From an uncultured Clostridium sp. (GTDB lineage Bacteria > Bacillota > Clostridia > TANB77 > CAG-508), in contig CANEEJ010000006.1 in the NCBI GenBank assembly GCA_947426525.1, positions 1 through 46,848 on the forward strand: 46,848 bases of DNA, given 5' to 3'. Below, in pieces: positions 18,696-26,302 of the stretch (position 1 is the stretch's first letter; each line of letters begins with the position of its first letter). Below the pieces are notes generated by a model. The model had not been told where the DNA came from. It ran no database searches and saw nothing but the letters and a program-made list of their open reading frames with translations. Position numbers and translations under genes: made by a program.

Positions 18696-19853
18696 ATGAA
18701 CGAATTAAAAAATCATGGAAAGAAATGGTTATACTGGTTTGTACTAGCAGTAGCTATTATAATTGTATATAAAGCTTTAGATAATTTTGCAGATGTCATG
18801 GGAGCAGTTATGAAATTTTTTGATATTATTACCCCATTTTTGGTGGGGATTTTTATCAGTTATTTGTTGTATATGCCATGCAAAAAGACAGAAGAAGCAT
18901 ATAAGAAATCAAAGATAAAGTTGATAGCCAAAAAATCTCGTGCTTTGGGGATTTTGACGGTGTATCTTGTTATTTTATTGTTACTTATTATACTGATTAA
19001 TTTTATTTTGCCAGTGGTGTTTGAAAGTGTAGTAGATTTGATTAATAATATACAGAATTATTATGAGATAGCAATTAGTAAATATAATCATTTACCAGAA
19101 GATAATATTTTAAAAAGTGATATGGTAAATGATGTAATACAAAATGTCCAAAATCTTGATATTAAACAATATTTTCAATTAGATAAGATATTAGCTTATG
19201 TTATGAGTGCGATTGACGCTGTAACTGGATTATTTGATGTAGTAGTTGCGGTGATTGTTTCTATCTACATTTTAGCAGAAAGAGTACAAATTTTAAGTGC
19301 TATTAAAAAAATGGCAGAAGCAGTACTTAAAGAAAGAACATACAGAAACCTAGGAAAGTATTTTGACAATTCAAATGAGATTTTCTTTAAGTTTATTGCT
19401 AGCCAATTTTTAGATGCTATTATTGTGGGAATTTTGGTAACTATTGCGATGACGATTATGGGAATTCGTTATGCACCATTACTAGGGTTTTTAATCGGAT
19501 TGTTTAATATGATACCATACATTGGAGCGATTATTGCAGTAGCGATTGCAGCACTTATTACACTTATAACAGGAGGAATATCACAAGCAATTTGGATGCT
19601 AATTGTAGTAGTTATTTTACAACAAATTGATGCTAATATTATCAATCCTAAGATTATAGGACAATCTTTAAAAATAAGTCCACTGTTAGTTATATTTGCG
19701 ATTACAGTGGGAGGAGCTTATTTTGGTATTTTAGGAATGTTTTTAGCAGTGCCAGCCATTGCAGTGATTCGAATTGTAGTAGAAGATTATATTGATTATA
19801 AAATAGCTATTCGTAAAGAGATACAACAAAAACAAATGAAAGAAACATTTTAA
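18696..19853 (+). CDS. AI-2E family transporter (PerM/YdbI-like)
   Basis: The product is a 385-residue polytopic membrane protein of the AI-2 exporter superfamily, which includes TqsA-like exporters and Na+/H+ antiporters; the substrate cannot be told from sequence. The start ATG 18696 follows AAAGGATG, and further upstream codons fall in repeat DNA. Features include N-terminal helices (about residues 10-28 and 33-53), a helix near 75-98, an amphipathic extracytoplasmic segment (about 100-155), and a C-terminal core with GIRYAPLLGFLIGLFNMIPYIG and IDANIINPKIIGQSLKISPLL, which are family signatures. The C-terminus is a charged cytoplasmic tail. It is probably transcribed with or after the ExoIII-type gene. 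Confidence 0.92.
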   Translation: MNELKNHGKKWLYWFVLAVAIIIVYKALDNFADVMGAVMKFFDIITPFLVGIFISYLLYMPCKKTEEAYKKSKIKLIAKKSRALGILTVYLVILLLLIILINFILPVVFESVVDLINNIQNYYEIAISKYNHLPEDNILKSDMVNDVIQNVQNLDIKQYFQLDKILAYVMSAIDAVTGLFDVVVAVIVSIYILAERVQILSAIKKMAEAVLKERTYRNLGKYFDNSNEIFFKFIASQFLDAIIVGILVTIAMTIMGIRYAPLLGFLIGLFNMIPYIGAIIAVAIAALITLITGGISQAIWMLIVVVILQQIDANIINPKIIGQSLKISPLLVIFAITVGGAYFGILGMFLAVPAIAVIRIVVEDYIDYKIAIRKEIQQKQMKETF

Positions 19854-19875
19854 ACCTAACACCATTGTAATAAAA

Positions 19876-19904
19876 TTGACATGAACTTTTTATTAAAATG
19901 TAAT
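19876..19904 (+). promoter_or_regulatory. Probable promoter upstream of the decayed BspA-like gene
   Basis: TTGACA (19876-19881), a 17-base spacer and TGTAAT (19899-19904). It lies 145 bases before the pseudogene start and may no longer be used. Confidence 0.45.
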
Positions 19905-20048
19905 AAGAAAATAGAAATACCTGAAAGGCGTAAAATCGTAGTAATAACAATATAAGGTATAAAAAAAGTTAGAAAAGTGATATTGACAAAGTAAAGAAGG
20001 TTTTAATACTGTTTTAATAAGAAAAAGACTTTTTGAAAGGAAGATAGT

Positions 20049-20981
20049 ATGAATACCGGTCATTTTTGCTAAAGGTAATATCGTACAGGCGAAAGAAACT
20101 ACAAAGAATGTTTGGAATTTTTTCAACTTAATTTCTAGTAATTTGATAAAAAGTAATATAGCACAAACACAAGCAACAAGTAGGTTTGATATTTTGGAAA
20201 ACGAAGACAATAGTGTAATGGGAATTCTTACAGATGGAGTTCTTACGATACAAGGAACAGGAAGAATGAAAAACTATTACTCAACATAAAAAGCACCATG
20301 GTTTGATAATCGTTCGAGTATAGAAACAGTAAAGATAGAAGAGGGTGTTACCAATATTGGTAGTATGCTTTTTTATAGTTGTCACAATTTAGCAAGCATA
20401 AAAATATCTTCCACTGTTACAGAAATAGAAGTGAGTTTTATCAGTGGATGTAGCAATTTAACGAAAATAGAAATTTCAGAAAATGTTGCCTATCTAGGGG
20501 CAGATGTATTTAAAAATCATAATGAAGATTTAGTAATTTATTGCCAAAGAGAATCTAAGGCGGGGGAATATGCAGAGACTCATAAGATAAAATTATAGCA
20601 TAATAGAAAAAATTGTAGAAAGTATAAAAATTAAGACAAAACCGGATAAAATAAATTATTATGTAGGAGAAACGCTAAATATAGAAGGGTTAACAATAGA
20701 AGTGACATATGATGATGGTACAAGAGAAATAATACAAGAAGGGTTTACTTGCACACCAACTGTTTTAACAAAAGAAGCCAAAGAAATAACAGTAGCTTAC
20801 CAAGGTGCTCAAACCATTTTTTCAGTAAATGTAACAGAAAGACAATCAGGTAACGACGACAACAATAACAACAATAATAAAGACAATAGTAACAACAATA
20901 GTGCAAATTAAGATTGCAACTAAAATATTGCCTAAAACAGGAACAGGAGTAGCAATTTTAGTAGGTATTAAAAAAATATAA
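20049..20981 (+). pseudogene. Decayed BspA-like leucine-rich-repeat / Ig-like LPKTG surface protein
   Basis: Fragments in different frames together spell a BspA-type surface protein. Pieces in order: a start region (ATG 20049, frame lost at ACCGGTC near 20056), then GILTDGVLTIQGTGRMKNYYST followed by an in-frame TAA (20287-20289), then KAPWFDNRSSIETVKIEEGV and leucine-rich-repeat-like units to a stop at 20596-20598. A one-base frame change near 20592 leads to a bacterial Ig-like domain (YYVGETLNIEGLTIEVTYDDG) and an Asn/Asp-rich linker. A further frame change near 20910 leads to ILPKTGTGVAILVGI, an LPXTG-type sorting signal, and a stop at 20979-20981. The lesions are of mixed kinds (nonsense, extra T, others), so this is a true pseudogene, unlike the single CGG sites elsewhere. 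It is the only LPXTG-like motif in the window. Confidence 0.82.
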
Positions 20982-21006
20982 GAATATATAAGAATATATA
21001 AAAATA

Positions 21007-21048
21007 AAAAAGAAATTATTAACTTTTGTGCTAATAATTTCTTTTTTA
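21007..21048. terminator. Bidirectional terminator
   Basis: A perfect 16-bp stem, AAAAAAGAAATTATTA with TAATAATTTCTTTTTT, has a 10-base loop. Its A/T runs serve both strands. It lies between the pseudogene and the converging minus-strand gene. Confidence 0.88.
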
Positions 21049-21049
21049 A

Positions 21050-21550
21050 TTAGTTTCTTTGTAATAAATATTGAATCCCACCATTTGCTATTGCTGTTAA
21101 AGTTAATACAATAATACCAGCTGTTAAAACACCAACAATAATAGGAGGAATTGCTTTTTTAGGTGGTAAATCTAAAAAATTAGCAATTAAAGAACCCACC
21201 CAAGCTCCTGTACCTGGTAAAGGAATTGCTACAAATAAAAACAATCCTATCGCTGTATAGTTTTGTAATTTTTCACTTTCTGCAATTTTTTTAGTAGCTC
21301 TGTTAGAAGCCCAATCAATTACTATTTTAAAAGGTTTCCATCTTCCAAAAAAATCAAATAAGGGTCTAATATATTTTACAATAAAATATATTGGAATAAT
21401 ATTTCCAATAAAACTACAAATAAAAGCTTCAATATAGTTTAAATGAAAAGTAAAAACCCCAATAGGAATCGCTCCTCTTAATTCAACAATAGGAATCATT
21501 CCAACTATTCCTGTCAAAATATATTTTATAATAATTGGTAAATTTGCCAT
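21050..21550 (-). CDS. Small multi-drug export family protein (COG2426-like)
   Basis: The product is a 166-residue integral membrane protein with four or five helices. Family motifs seen are IPIVELRGAIPIG near the N-terminus, FIGNIIPIYFIVKY, and the central LFLFVAIPLPGTGAWVGSLIA with a Pro-Gly re-entrant-like segment, then a C-terminal helix (IIVGVLTAGIIVLTLTAIA). The Sm_multidrug_ex family is named from weak early evidence, and its substrate is not settled. The start has AGAGGAAAAA upstream (plus TTTTTCCTCT). It is a single gene that ends right beside the bidirectional terminator. Confidence 0.9.
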   Translation of the reverse strand: MANLPIIIKYILTGIVGMIPIVELRGAIPIGVFTFHLNYIEAFICSFIGNIIPIYFIVKYIRPLFDFFGRWKPFKIVIDWASNRATKKIAESEKLQNYTAIGLFLFVAIPLPGTGAWVGSLIANFLDLPPKKAIPPIIVGVLTAGIIVLTLTAIANGGIQYLLQRN

Positions 21551-21682
21551 AATTTTTCCTCTTTTTCCTAATTTTTTTTAATTTTACTATAAAAATGAAA
21601 AGTTGTCTAGTGGAATAGAAGTAAAAATATTACGAGCTGATTACAATTTGATTAAAATCTTTTTAAGAAACGGAAACTACCA

Positions 21683-21711
21683 TTGACAGTAAAAGAAAGA
21701 TAAGATATCAT
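21683..21711 (+). promoter_or_regulatory. Promoter of the Ig-repeat surface gene
   Basis: TTGACA (21683-21688), a 17-base spacer and TATCAT (21706-21711). The start codon is 65 bases downstream, with ATGGGGGA as a probable ribosome site. Confidence 0.7.
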
Positions 21712-21776
21712 ATATATGTACAACAAGGCAACATAATACTAAAAAATGTGATAAAACTAAAAAATGGGGGATAAAC

Positions 21777-24700
21777 ATGAAAAGAAAAACTAAGGAACAA
21801 AAAGGAGTTACATTGGTAGCATTAGTAGTAACTATAGTAATTTTATTAATCTTAGTAGCAATTGGTATCTCAACTTTAACAGGGGATAATGGACTAATAA
21901 CAAAAGCAAAAGAAGCATCACAAAAAACCGAAGAGGCAAACGAAAAAGAAAATCAAACGTTGCAAGAAATTGAAAATATAATAGAAGATAAAACAGAAGG
22001 AACAAATTGGAAAGGTGAGTTAAACCATGACACCAATGGAGATGGCAAGCCAGATATAAATATTGATACTGACGGAGATGGCAAACCAGATATAAATATT
22101 GATACAACTGGTGATAAAAAGCCGAACGTTAATGTAGACACAACAGGAGATGGTAAACCTAATATTAACATAGATACAGATGGAGATTACAAACCAAATA
22201 CCAACATTGACACGAATGGAGATGGAAAAGCAGATGTAAACATTGATACCAATGGAGATGGAAAGCCAGACTTAAACATTGATACGGACAAAGACGGTAT
22301 ACCAGATTTAAATGTTGATACAGATGGAGATGGAGAGCCAGATATAGACATTGATACGAATGGTGATGGGAAGCCAGATATCAACTTAAGTGCGTTGCAA
22401 ATAACAACTAACCCAACTAACATTGAAACGATAGCAGGAAGGAAAGATGTAACCTTCCAAATTGAAGTAACAGGAGAAGGAGAAATAATTTACCAATGGT
22501 ATTATGCTACTAACAACAGTACAGAAAATGGAATACCAATAGAAGGAGCGACTTCCCCAATTTATACCATACCAGCAAACCAAATAACAACAAGCCTAAG
22601 TGGAAGATATTACTATTGTGTAATAACCCAAAACTATAGAAACAAAGAAACAAGAAAAACAACAGAAGCAGCAACGCTAACAGTAGCATCACCACTAACT
22701 ATTACTACTCAGCCAATAGCAAAACAAGTAATAAGAGGAAAAACGGCAGTAACTTTTAATACTACAGGAATAGGAACCGGAAACATAAGCTATCAATGGT
22801 ATTACAACACCAGTAATAGCACAGAAGGTGGACAAGTGATTCAAGGAGTAACTCAAAATTCTTACACGATAGCAGCAGAAAATATAACAACTGACTTAAA
22901 TGGTAGATATTATTACTGTGAAATTACTCAAACCTATGGAAATGCAACAGTTACCGTAAAAACAAATACGGCACTTTTAAGTGTAGTAGCACCAGTAGCT
23001 ATTACTACTCAGCCAGCAGCAGTAACAGTAACACCAGGGAATAATGCAATCTTTGCTGTGACAACAACTGGAACAGGAAGCTTAAGTTATCAATGGTATC
23101 AAAATAACACAAATAGTACAACAGGAGGAAATATCATTTCAGGAGCAACCAATGCATCTTATACATTAAATGCAGCTAGCAGCAGTGATAATGGAAAATA
23201 TTACTATTGTATCGTAACCCAAAGCTATGGAAGTTCAACAGCCAATGTAACATCAAGTACAGCCCTATTAACGGTAGGAAATAAAGTAAGTGTAAGCAAA
23301 CCAAGTGATGTAAGCGTGATTGCTGGTAAAACAGCAGCAACTTATACTGTAACAGCAACAGGAAGTGGAACTTTTGCTTATCAATGGTACAAAAATAGTA
23401 CCAATAGTAATAGTGGAGGAAGTGCCATTTCAGGAGCAACAGGAGCAAGCTATACAATAGCGGCAAATAATGTAACAACTTCTTTAAATGGAAAATATTA
23501 TTATTGTGTGGTAACCCAAACTTATGGAAGTTCAACTGAAGTGGTGAGTAGTAATGCAGCAAAATTAAATGTAGTGGCAGCAACTATTATTACTAAAAAT
23601 CCAAGTGAAATAAGTGTAATAGCGGGAAAAACGGCAGTAACTTATACTGTAGAAGCCAGTGGAGAAGGAACAAAAACTTATCAATGGTATCAAAATAGCA
23701 GTAATAGTAATAGTGGAGGAACTGTAATTGCAGGAGCAACTGGAGCAAGTTATACGATAGCAGCAGGCAATGTAGGAACATCTCTAAATGGAAAGTATTA
23801 TTATTGTGTAGTAACCCAAAAGTATGGAAGCTCAACTGCAATAGCCACATCTAACGCAGCGAAACTAAATGTAGTAGCAGCAACAGCAATTACCAAACAT
23901 CCAAATGAAGTAAGTGTTATTGCTGGAAAAACATCGGTAACTTATAGCATAACAGCAAGTGGAACAGGATTAAGTTATCAATGGTACCAAAATAGTACCA
24001 ATAGTAATAGTGGAGGAAGTGCTATTTCAGGGGCAACGGGAGCAAGTTATACGATAGCAGCAGGTAATGTAGGGACATCTTTAAATGGAAAATATTATTA
24101 TTGTGTGGTAACCCAAACTTATGGAAGTTCAACTGGAGCTGTGAGTAGTAATGCAGCAAAATTAAATGTAGTGGCAGCAACTACTATTACTAAAAACCCA
24201 AGTGAAGTAAGTGTAATAGCAGGAAAAACAACAGTAACGTATAGTGTAACTGCAAGCGGAACGGGACTAAGTTATCAATGGTATCAAAATAGTTCAAATA
24301 GCAATAGTGGAGGAACAGCTATTTCAGGAGCAACGGGAGCAACTTATAGTATAGATGCAGCAAGTGTAACCACCTCTTTAAGTGGGAAATACTACTATTG
24401 TGTAGTAAGCCAAAACTATGGAAGTTCTAGTAGCCAAGCGACTTCTAATGCAGCAAAATTAAATGTGGTATCAGTAGCAACAATTACCAAACAACCAATT
24501 CCGCTAACAGTAGTAACAACAACAGGAGCAGCTTTTTCTATAGAAGCCAGTGGAAATGGAACATTAAGTTACCAATGGTATTATAATACAAGTAATAGTA
24601 CAACAGGAGGAAGTGCTATTTCAGGGATAAATTCAAATATATTTTCTATGTCACCAGGAATGATAACAGCTGATTTAAATGGAAGATATTATTACTGTGT

Positions 24701-25412
24701 AGTAACCCAAACCTATGGAAGTTCGACAGCAACCATTACTTCTAATGCAGCATTATTAACAGTAAAAGCATATGCAAGTGACCTAAGACAAGGAGACTAT
24801 GTAAATTATGTGGATAAAAATGGTACAACCAGAAAATCGGTAGTATTACATGATTCTACTTCAAGTTATGGAACTCAAATTATAACGACAACAACAGTAG
24901 AAGATGTACAAATTGGTAATGGAACGGGAAGCAGCAAAACAGATACTAGTTCTTATGCAACAGCGACTGCTTCACATGAAAATGCTATAACAACATTAAA
25001 TACAAAGGCAAGAGCTTATTTAAATACAAGCTATGCTAGTGCGGCAAGGAGTGTAGGAAGTGATCCAAAATCTCCAGATACGGTAGACGATGCTAGTGAT
25101 ATAGACAGTAATAAAATGAAAGCTTTAAACATAAAAGTCGCAAACAAATCTTATTGGTTAGCAGCTATAAACAATCCTAGTTCTTTCTGGGGATGGGCAG
25201 GTACAGTTTATTATATTAATATAAGCAGTCCTAATTATGCATCAGAAGCTACGATATATTCTTATCAAAGGGCAACAACTGAGTTTGAAGACGAAATTAA
25301 TAATAGTTATAGTGTAACCTATGGACTTCGCCCAGTATTTACCTTAAAAAATACTGTTAAAATATTAGGAGGAAGTGGAACAGAAGGTAGTCCGTATGTA
25401 TTAGGTTTATAA
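21777..25412 (+). CDS. Pilin-leader surface protein with Asp-rich repeats, eight Ig-like domains and a DUF6273-like C-terminus
   Basis: The product has 1,211 residues. The N-terminus (KEQKGVTLVALVVTIVILL) is a prepilin-type leader: basic peptide, Gly before the cleavage point, then a long hydrophobic helix, as in type IV pilins and pseudopilins. Next come about ten 12-residue units, D-T-x-G-D-G-K-P-D-I-N-I (about residues 83-203), like calcium-binding thrombospondin type 3 or EF-like loops. Then eight Ig-like repeats of about 97 residues (about 206-1000) each carry YQWY and end in Y-Y-Y-C. The C-terminal 210 residues (SYWLAA, YGLRPVFTLK, GSGTEGSPYVL) resemble the DUF6273-type domain of clostridial surface proteins. 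It has its own promoter, and a small coiled-coil gene follows 35 bases later. It may be a long extracellular fibre-like protein; no pilus assembly genes are in the window. Confidence 0.87.
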   Translation: MKRKTKEQKGVTLVALVVTIVILLILVAIGISTLTGDNGLITKAKEASQKTEEANEKENQTLQEIENIIEDKTEGTNWKGELNHDTNGDGKPDINIDTDGDGKPDINIDTTGDKKPNVNVDTTGDGKPNINIDTDGDYKPNTNIDTNGDGKADVNIDTNGDGKPDLNIDTDKDGIPDLNVDTDGDGEPDIDIDTNGDGKPDINLSALQITTNPTNIETIAGRKDVTFQIEVTGEGEIIYQWYYATNNSTENGIPIEGATSPIYTIPANQITTSLSGRYYYCVITQNYRNKETRKTTEAATLTVASPLTITTQPIAKQVIRGKTAVTFNTTGIGTGNISYQWYYNTSNSTEGGQVIQGVTQNSYTIAAENITTDLNGRYYYCEITQTYGNATVTVKTNTALLSVVAPVAITTQPAAVTVTPGNNAIFAVTTTGTGSLSYQWYQNNTNSTTGGNIISGATNASYTLNAASSSDNGKYYYCIVTQSYGSSTANVTSSTALLTVGNKVSVSKPSDVSVIAGKTAATYTVTATGSGTFAYQWYKNSTNSNSGGSAISGATGASYTIAANNVTTSLNGKYYYCVVTQTYGSSTEVVSSNAAKLNVVAATIITKNPSEISVIAGKTAVTYTVEASGEGTKTYQWYQNSSNSNSGGTVIAGATGASYTIAAGNVGTSLNGKYYYCVVTQKYGSSTAIATSNAAKLNVVAATAITKHPNEVSVIAGKTSVTYSITASGTGLSYQWYQNSTNSNSGGSAISGATGASYTIAAGNVGTSLNGKYYYCVVTQTYGSSTGAVSSNAAKLNVVAATTITKNPSEVSVIAGKTTVTYSVTASGTGLSYQWYQNSSNSNSGGTAISGATGATYSIDAASVTTSLSGKYYYCVVSQNYGSSSSQATSNAAKLNVVSVATITKQPIPLTVVTTTGAAFSIEASGNGTLSYQWYYNTSNSTTGGSAISGINSNIFSMSPGMITADLNGRYYYCVVTQTYGSSTATITSNAALLTVKAYASDLRQGDYVNYVDKNGTTRKSVVLHDSTSSYGTQIITTTTVEDVQIGNGTGSSKTDTSSYATATASHENAITTLNTKARAYLNTSYASAARSVGSDPKSPDTVDDASDIDSNKMKALNIKVANKSYWLAAINNPSSFWGWAGTVYYINISSPNYASEATIYSYQRATTEFEDEINNSYSVTYGLRPVFTLKNTVKILGGSGTEGSPYVLGL
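22027..22385 (+). repeat. 36-bp tandem repeats encoding Asp-rich 12-residue units
   Basis: About ten in-frame units encode variants of DTDGDGKPDINI, matching the DxDxDG calcium-loop pattern. Units are similar but not identical at DNA level, with mixed synonymous changes, so the array is not very recent. Confidence 0.85.
22390..24770 (+). repeat. Eight tandem Ig-like domain repeats
   Basis: Each unit is about 290-300 bases and encodes [IV]T..P....V..G....F.V...G.G...YQWY...NS..GG..I.GA....Y.I.......L.G[KR]YYYC.VTQ.YGSS. Units 4-7 are most alike (long shared stretches such as GATGASYTIAA), indicating later duplication in the middle of the array. Confidence 0.85.
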
Positions 25413-25447
25413 AAATAATTTGAATACCAAGAAAAGAGGTGTAAAAT

Positions 25448-25927
25448 ATGTCGAAAGCCAAAAAAACAAACCAAAAATTAATTAAGATATTTACGATAAT
25501 TGTTATACTAGCAATTATCATAGGAGTTGTATATTTAGTAGTAAATTATCAAAAAACAAATTATGGTGAAACGCAAAAACAACAAAACCAAGAAACAGTT
25601 GAGCCACAAGACTACAATGAAAAACTACAAAACTTACAAAACCAAATAACTGAAAAAGAAGGACAAATTCATAAACTAAATGAGGAACTAATGCCATTAG
25701 TAGAAGAAAGAACCGACTTAGAAAAACAAATTATAGAAACGACCGAAGAAGACGATAAAACAGGAAAAAAAATAGAAGAGATACAAAAAAAGCTAGAACC
25801 AATGAATAAAGAAATTGAAGAAAAGCAAGCAAAAATACAAGAGGAAAATGAAAAATTAATGAATCTTTATAATGAATATACTTCTGTTATGAATGAGAAT
25901 ATAACTGAAATTCCAACAGAAGAATAA
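25448..25927 (+). CDS. Small membrane-anchored coiled-coil protein, function unknown
   Basis: The product has 159 residues, with the ATG after AAAAGAGGTG. A short basic N-terminus is followed by one membrane helix (about residues 13-33, IFTIIVILAIIIGVVYLVVNY), a Gln/Asn-rich linker, and a heptad-rich helix (about 55-145) with long Glu/Lys/Gln content (LQNLQNQITEKEGQIHKLNEEL), typical of a coiled coil. No known domain was recognised. It lies 35 bases after the Ig-repeat gene and is likely co-transcribed with it; a structural or partner role for that protein is a guess. A hairpin element follows directly. Confidence 0.82.
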   Translation: MSKAKKTNQKLIKIFTIIVILAIIIGVVYLVVNYQKTNYGETQKQQNQETVEPQDYNEKLQNLQNQITEKEGQIHKLNEELMPLVEERTDLEKQIIETTEEDDKTGKKIEEIQKKLEPMNKEIEEKQAKIQEENEKLMNLYNEYTSVMNENITEIPTEE

Positions 25928-25930
25928 AAG

Positions 25931-25974
25931 AAAATTGCCAAAAGGGATTACTTTCGTCCCGATTGGCAATTTTT
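25931..25974 (+). repeat. GGGAC-core hairpin element, copy G (terminator-like)
   Basis: Perfect 11-bp arms AAAATTGCCAA and TTGGCAATTTT enclose a 21-base middle with CGTCCCGA (minus-strand core TCGGGACG). The T run after the right arm fits a terminator for the Ig-repeat/coiled-coil pair. The inner arm sequence equals that of copy D at 14041. Confidence 0.8.
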
Positions 25975-25987
25975 GTTTGCTTTTTCT

Positions 25988-26018
25988 GATGTTTTTTGGG
26001 ACGGGGTCAAAAAACATC
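25988..26018 (+). repeat. GGGAC-core hairpin element, copy H
   Basis: Arms GATGTTTTTT and AAAAAACATC enclose GGGACGGGGTC. It is nearly identical to copy E at 17757-17787, 8.2 kb away; both are followed by GC. Confidence 0.82.
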
Positions 26019-26039
26019 GCTTACTTTTGGGATTTTTTA

Positions 26040-26070
26040 GATGGGACAAAAAAGTATTGTCTCATTTTTT
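26040..26070 (+). repeat. Degenerate GGGAC-core hairpin, copy I
   Basis: TGGGACAA and TTGTCTCA form an imperfect stem over AAAAGTA, followed by TTTTTT. It may be an old copy or a simple terminator. Confidence 0.5.
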
Positions 26071-26302
26071 GAATCCTATAAATCCCTAAGAAAAATTAGA
26101 AAACAATACAAAACTGTAAAACAAAAAACACAATAAATTAATAAACCTAAAATAAACGTCGAGAAATGTAGTGCCGTAGCTATAGCACGCTTATACCAAC
26201 AATTACCAACCTTAATTATATTTACTTACAGTACTAGATATATTAAAATAAATATGTATAACAAATAAACATAATATTAAGCAAAAAGGAGACTGTGAGA
26301 AA
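26071..26302 (+). other. Gene-free leader before the giant surface gene
   Basis: This A/T-rich region lies at the end of a 375-base stretch without genes. The only island of normal composition is about 26157-26190, with a possible hairpin GTGC-CGTAGCTATA-GCAC. I saw no consensus promoter and could not match a known riboswitch by eye. AAAAAGGAG at 26283-26291 is the ribosome site of the next gene. Confidence 0.4.
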
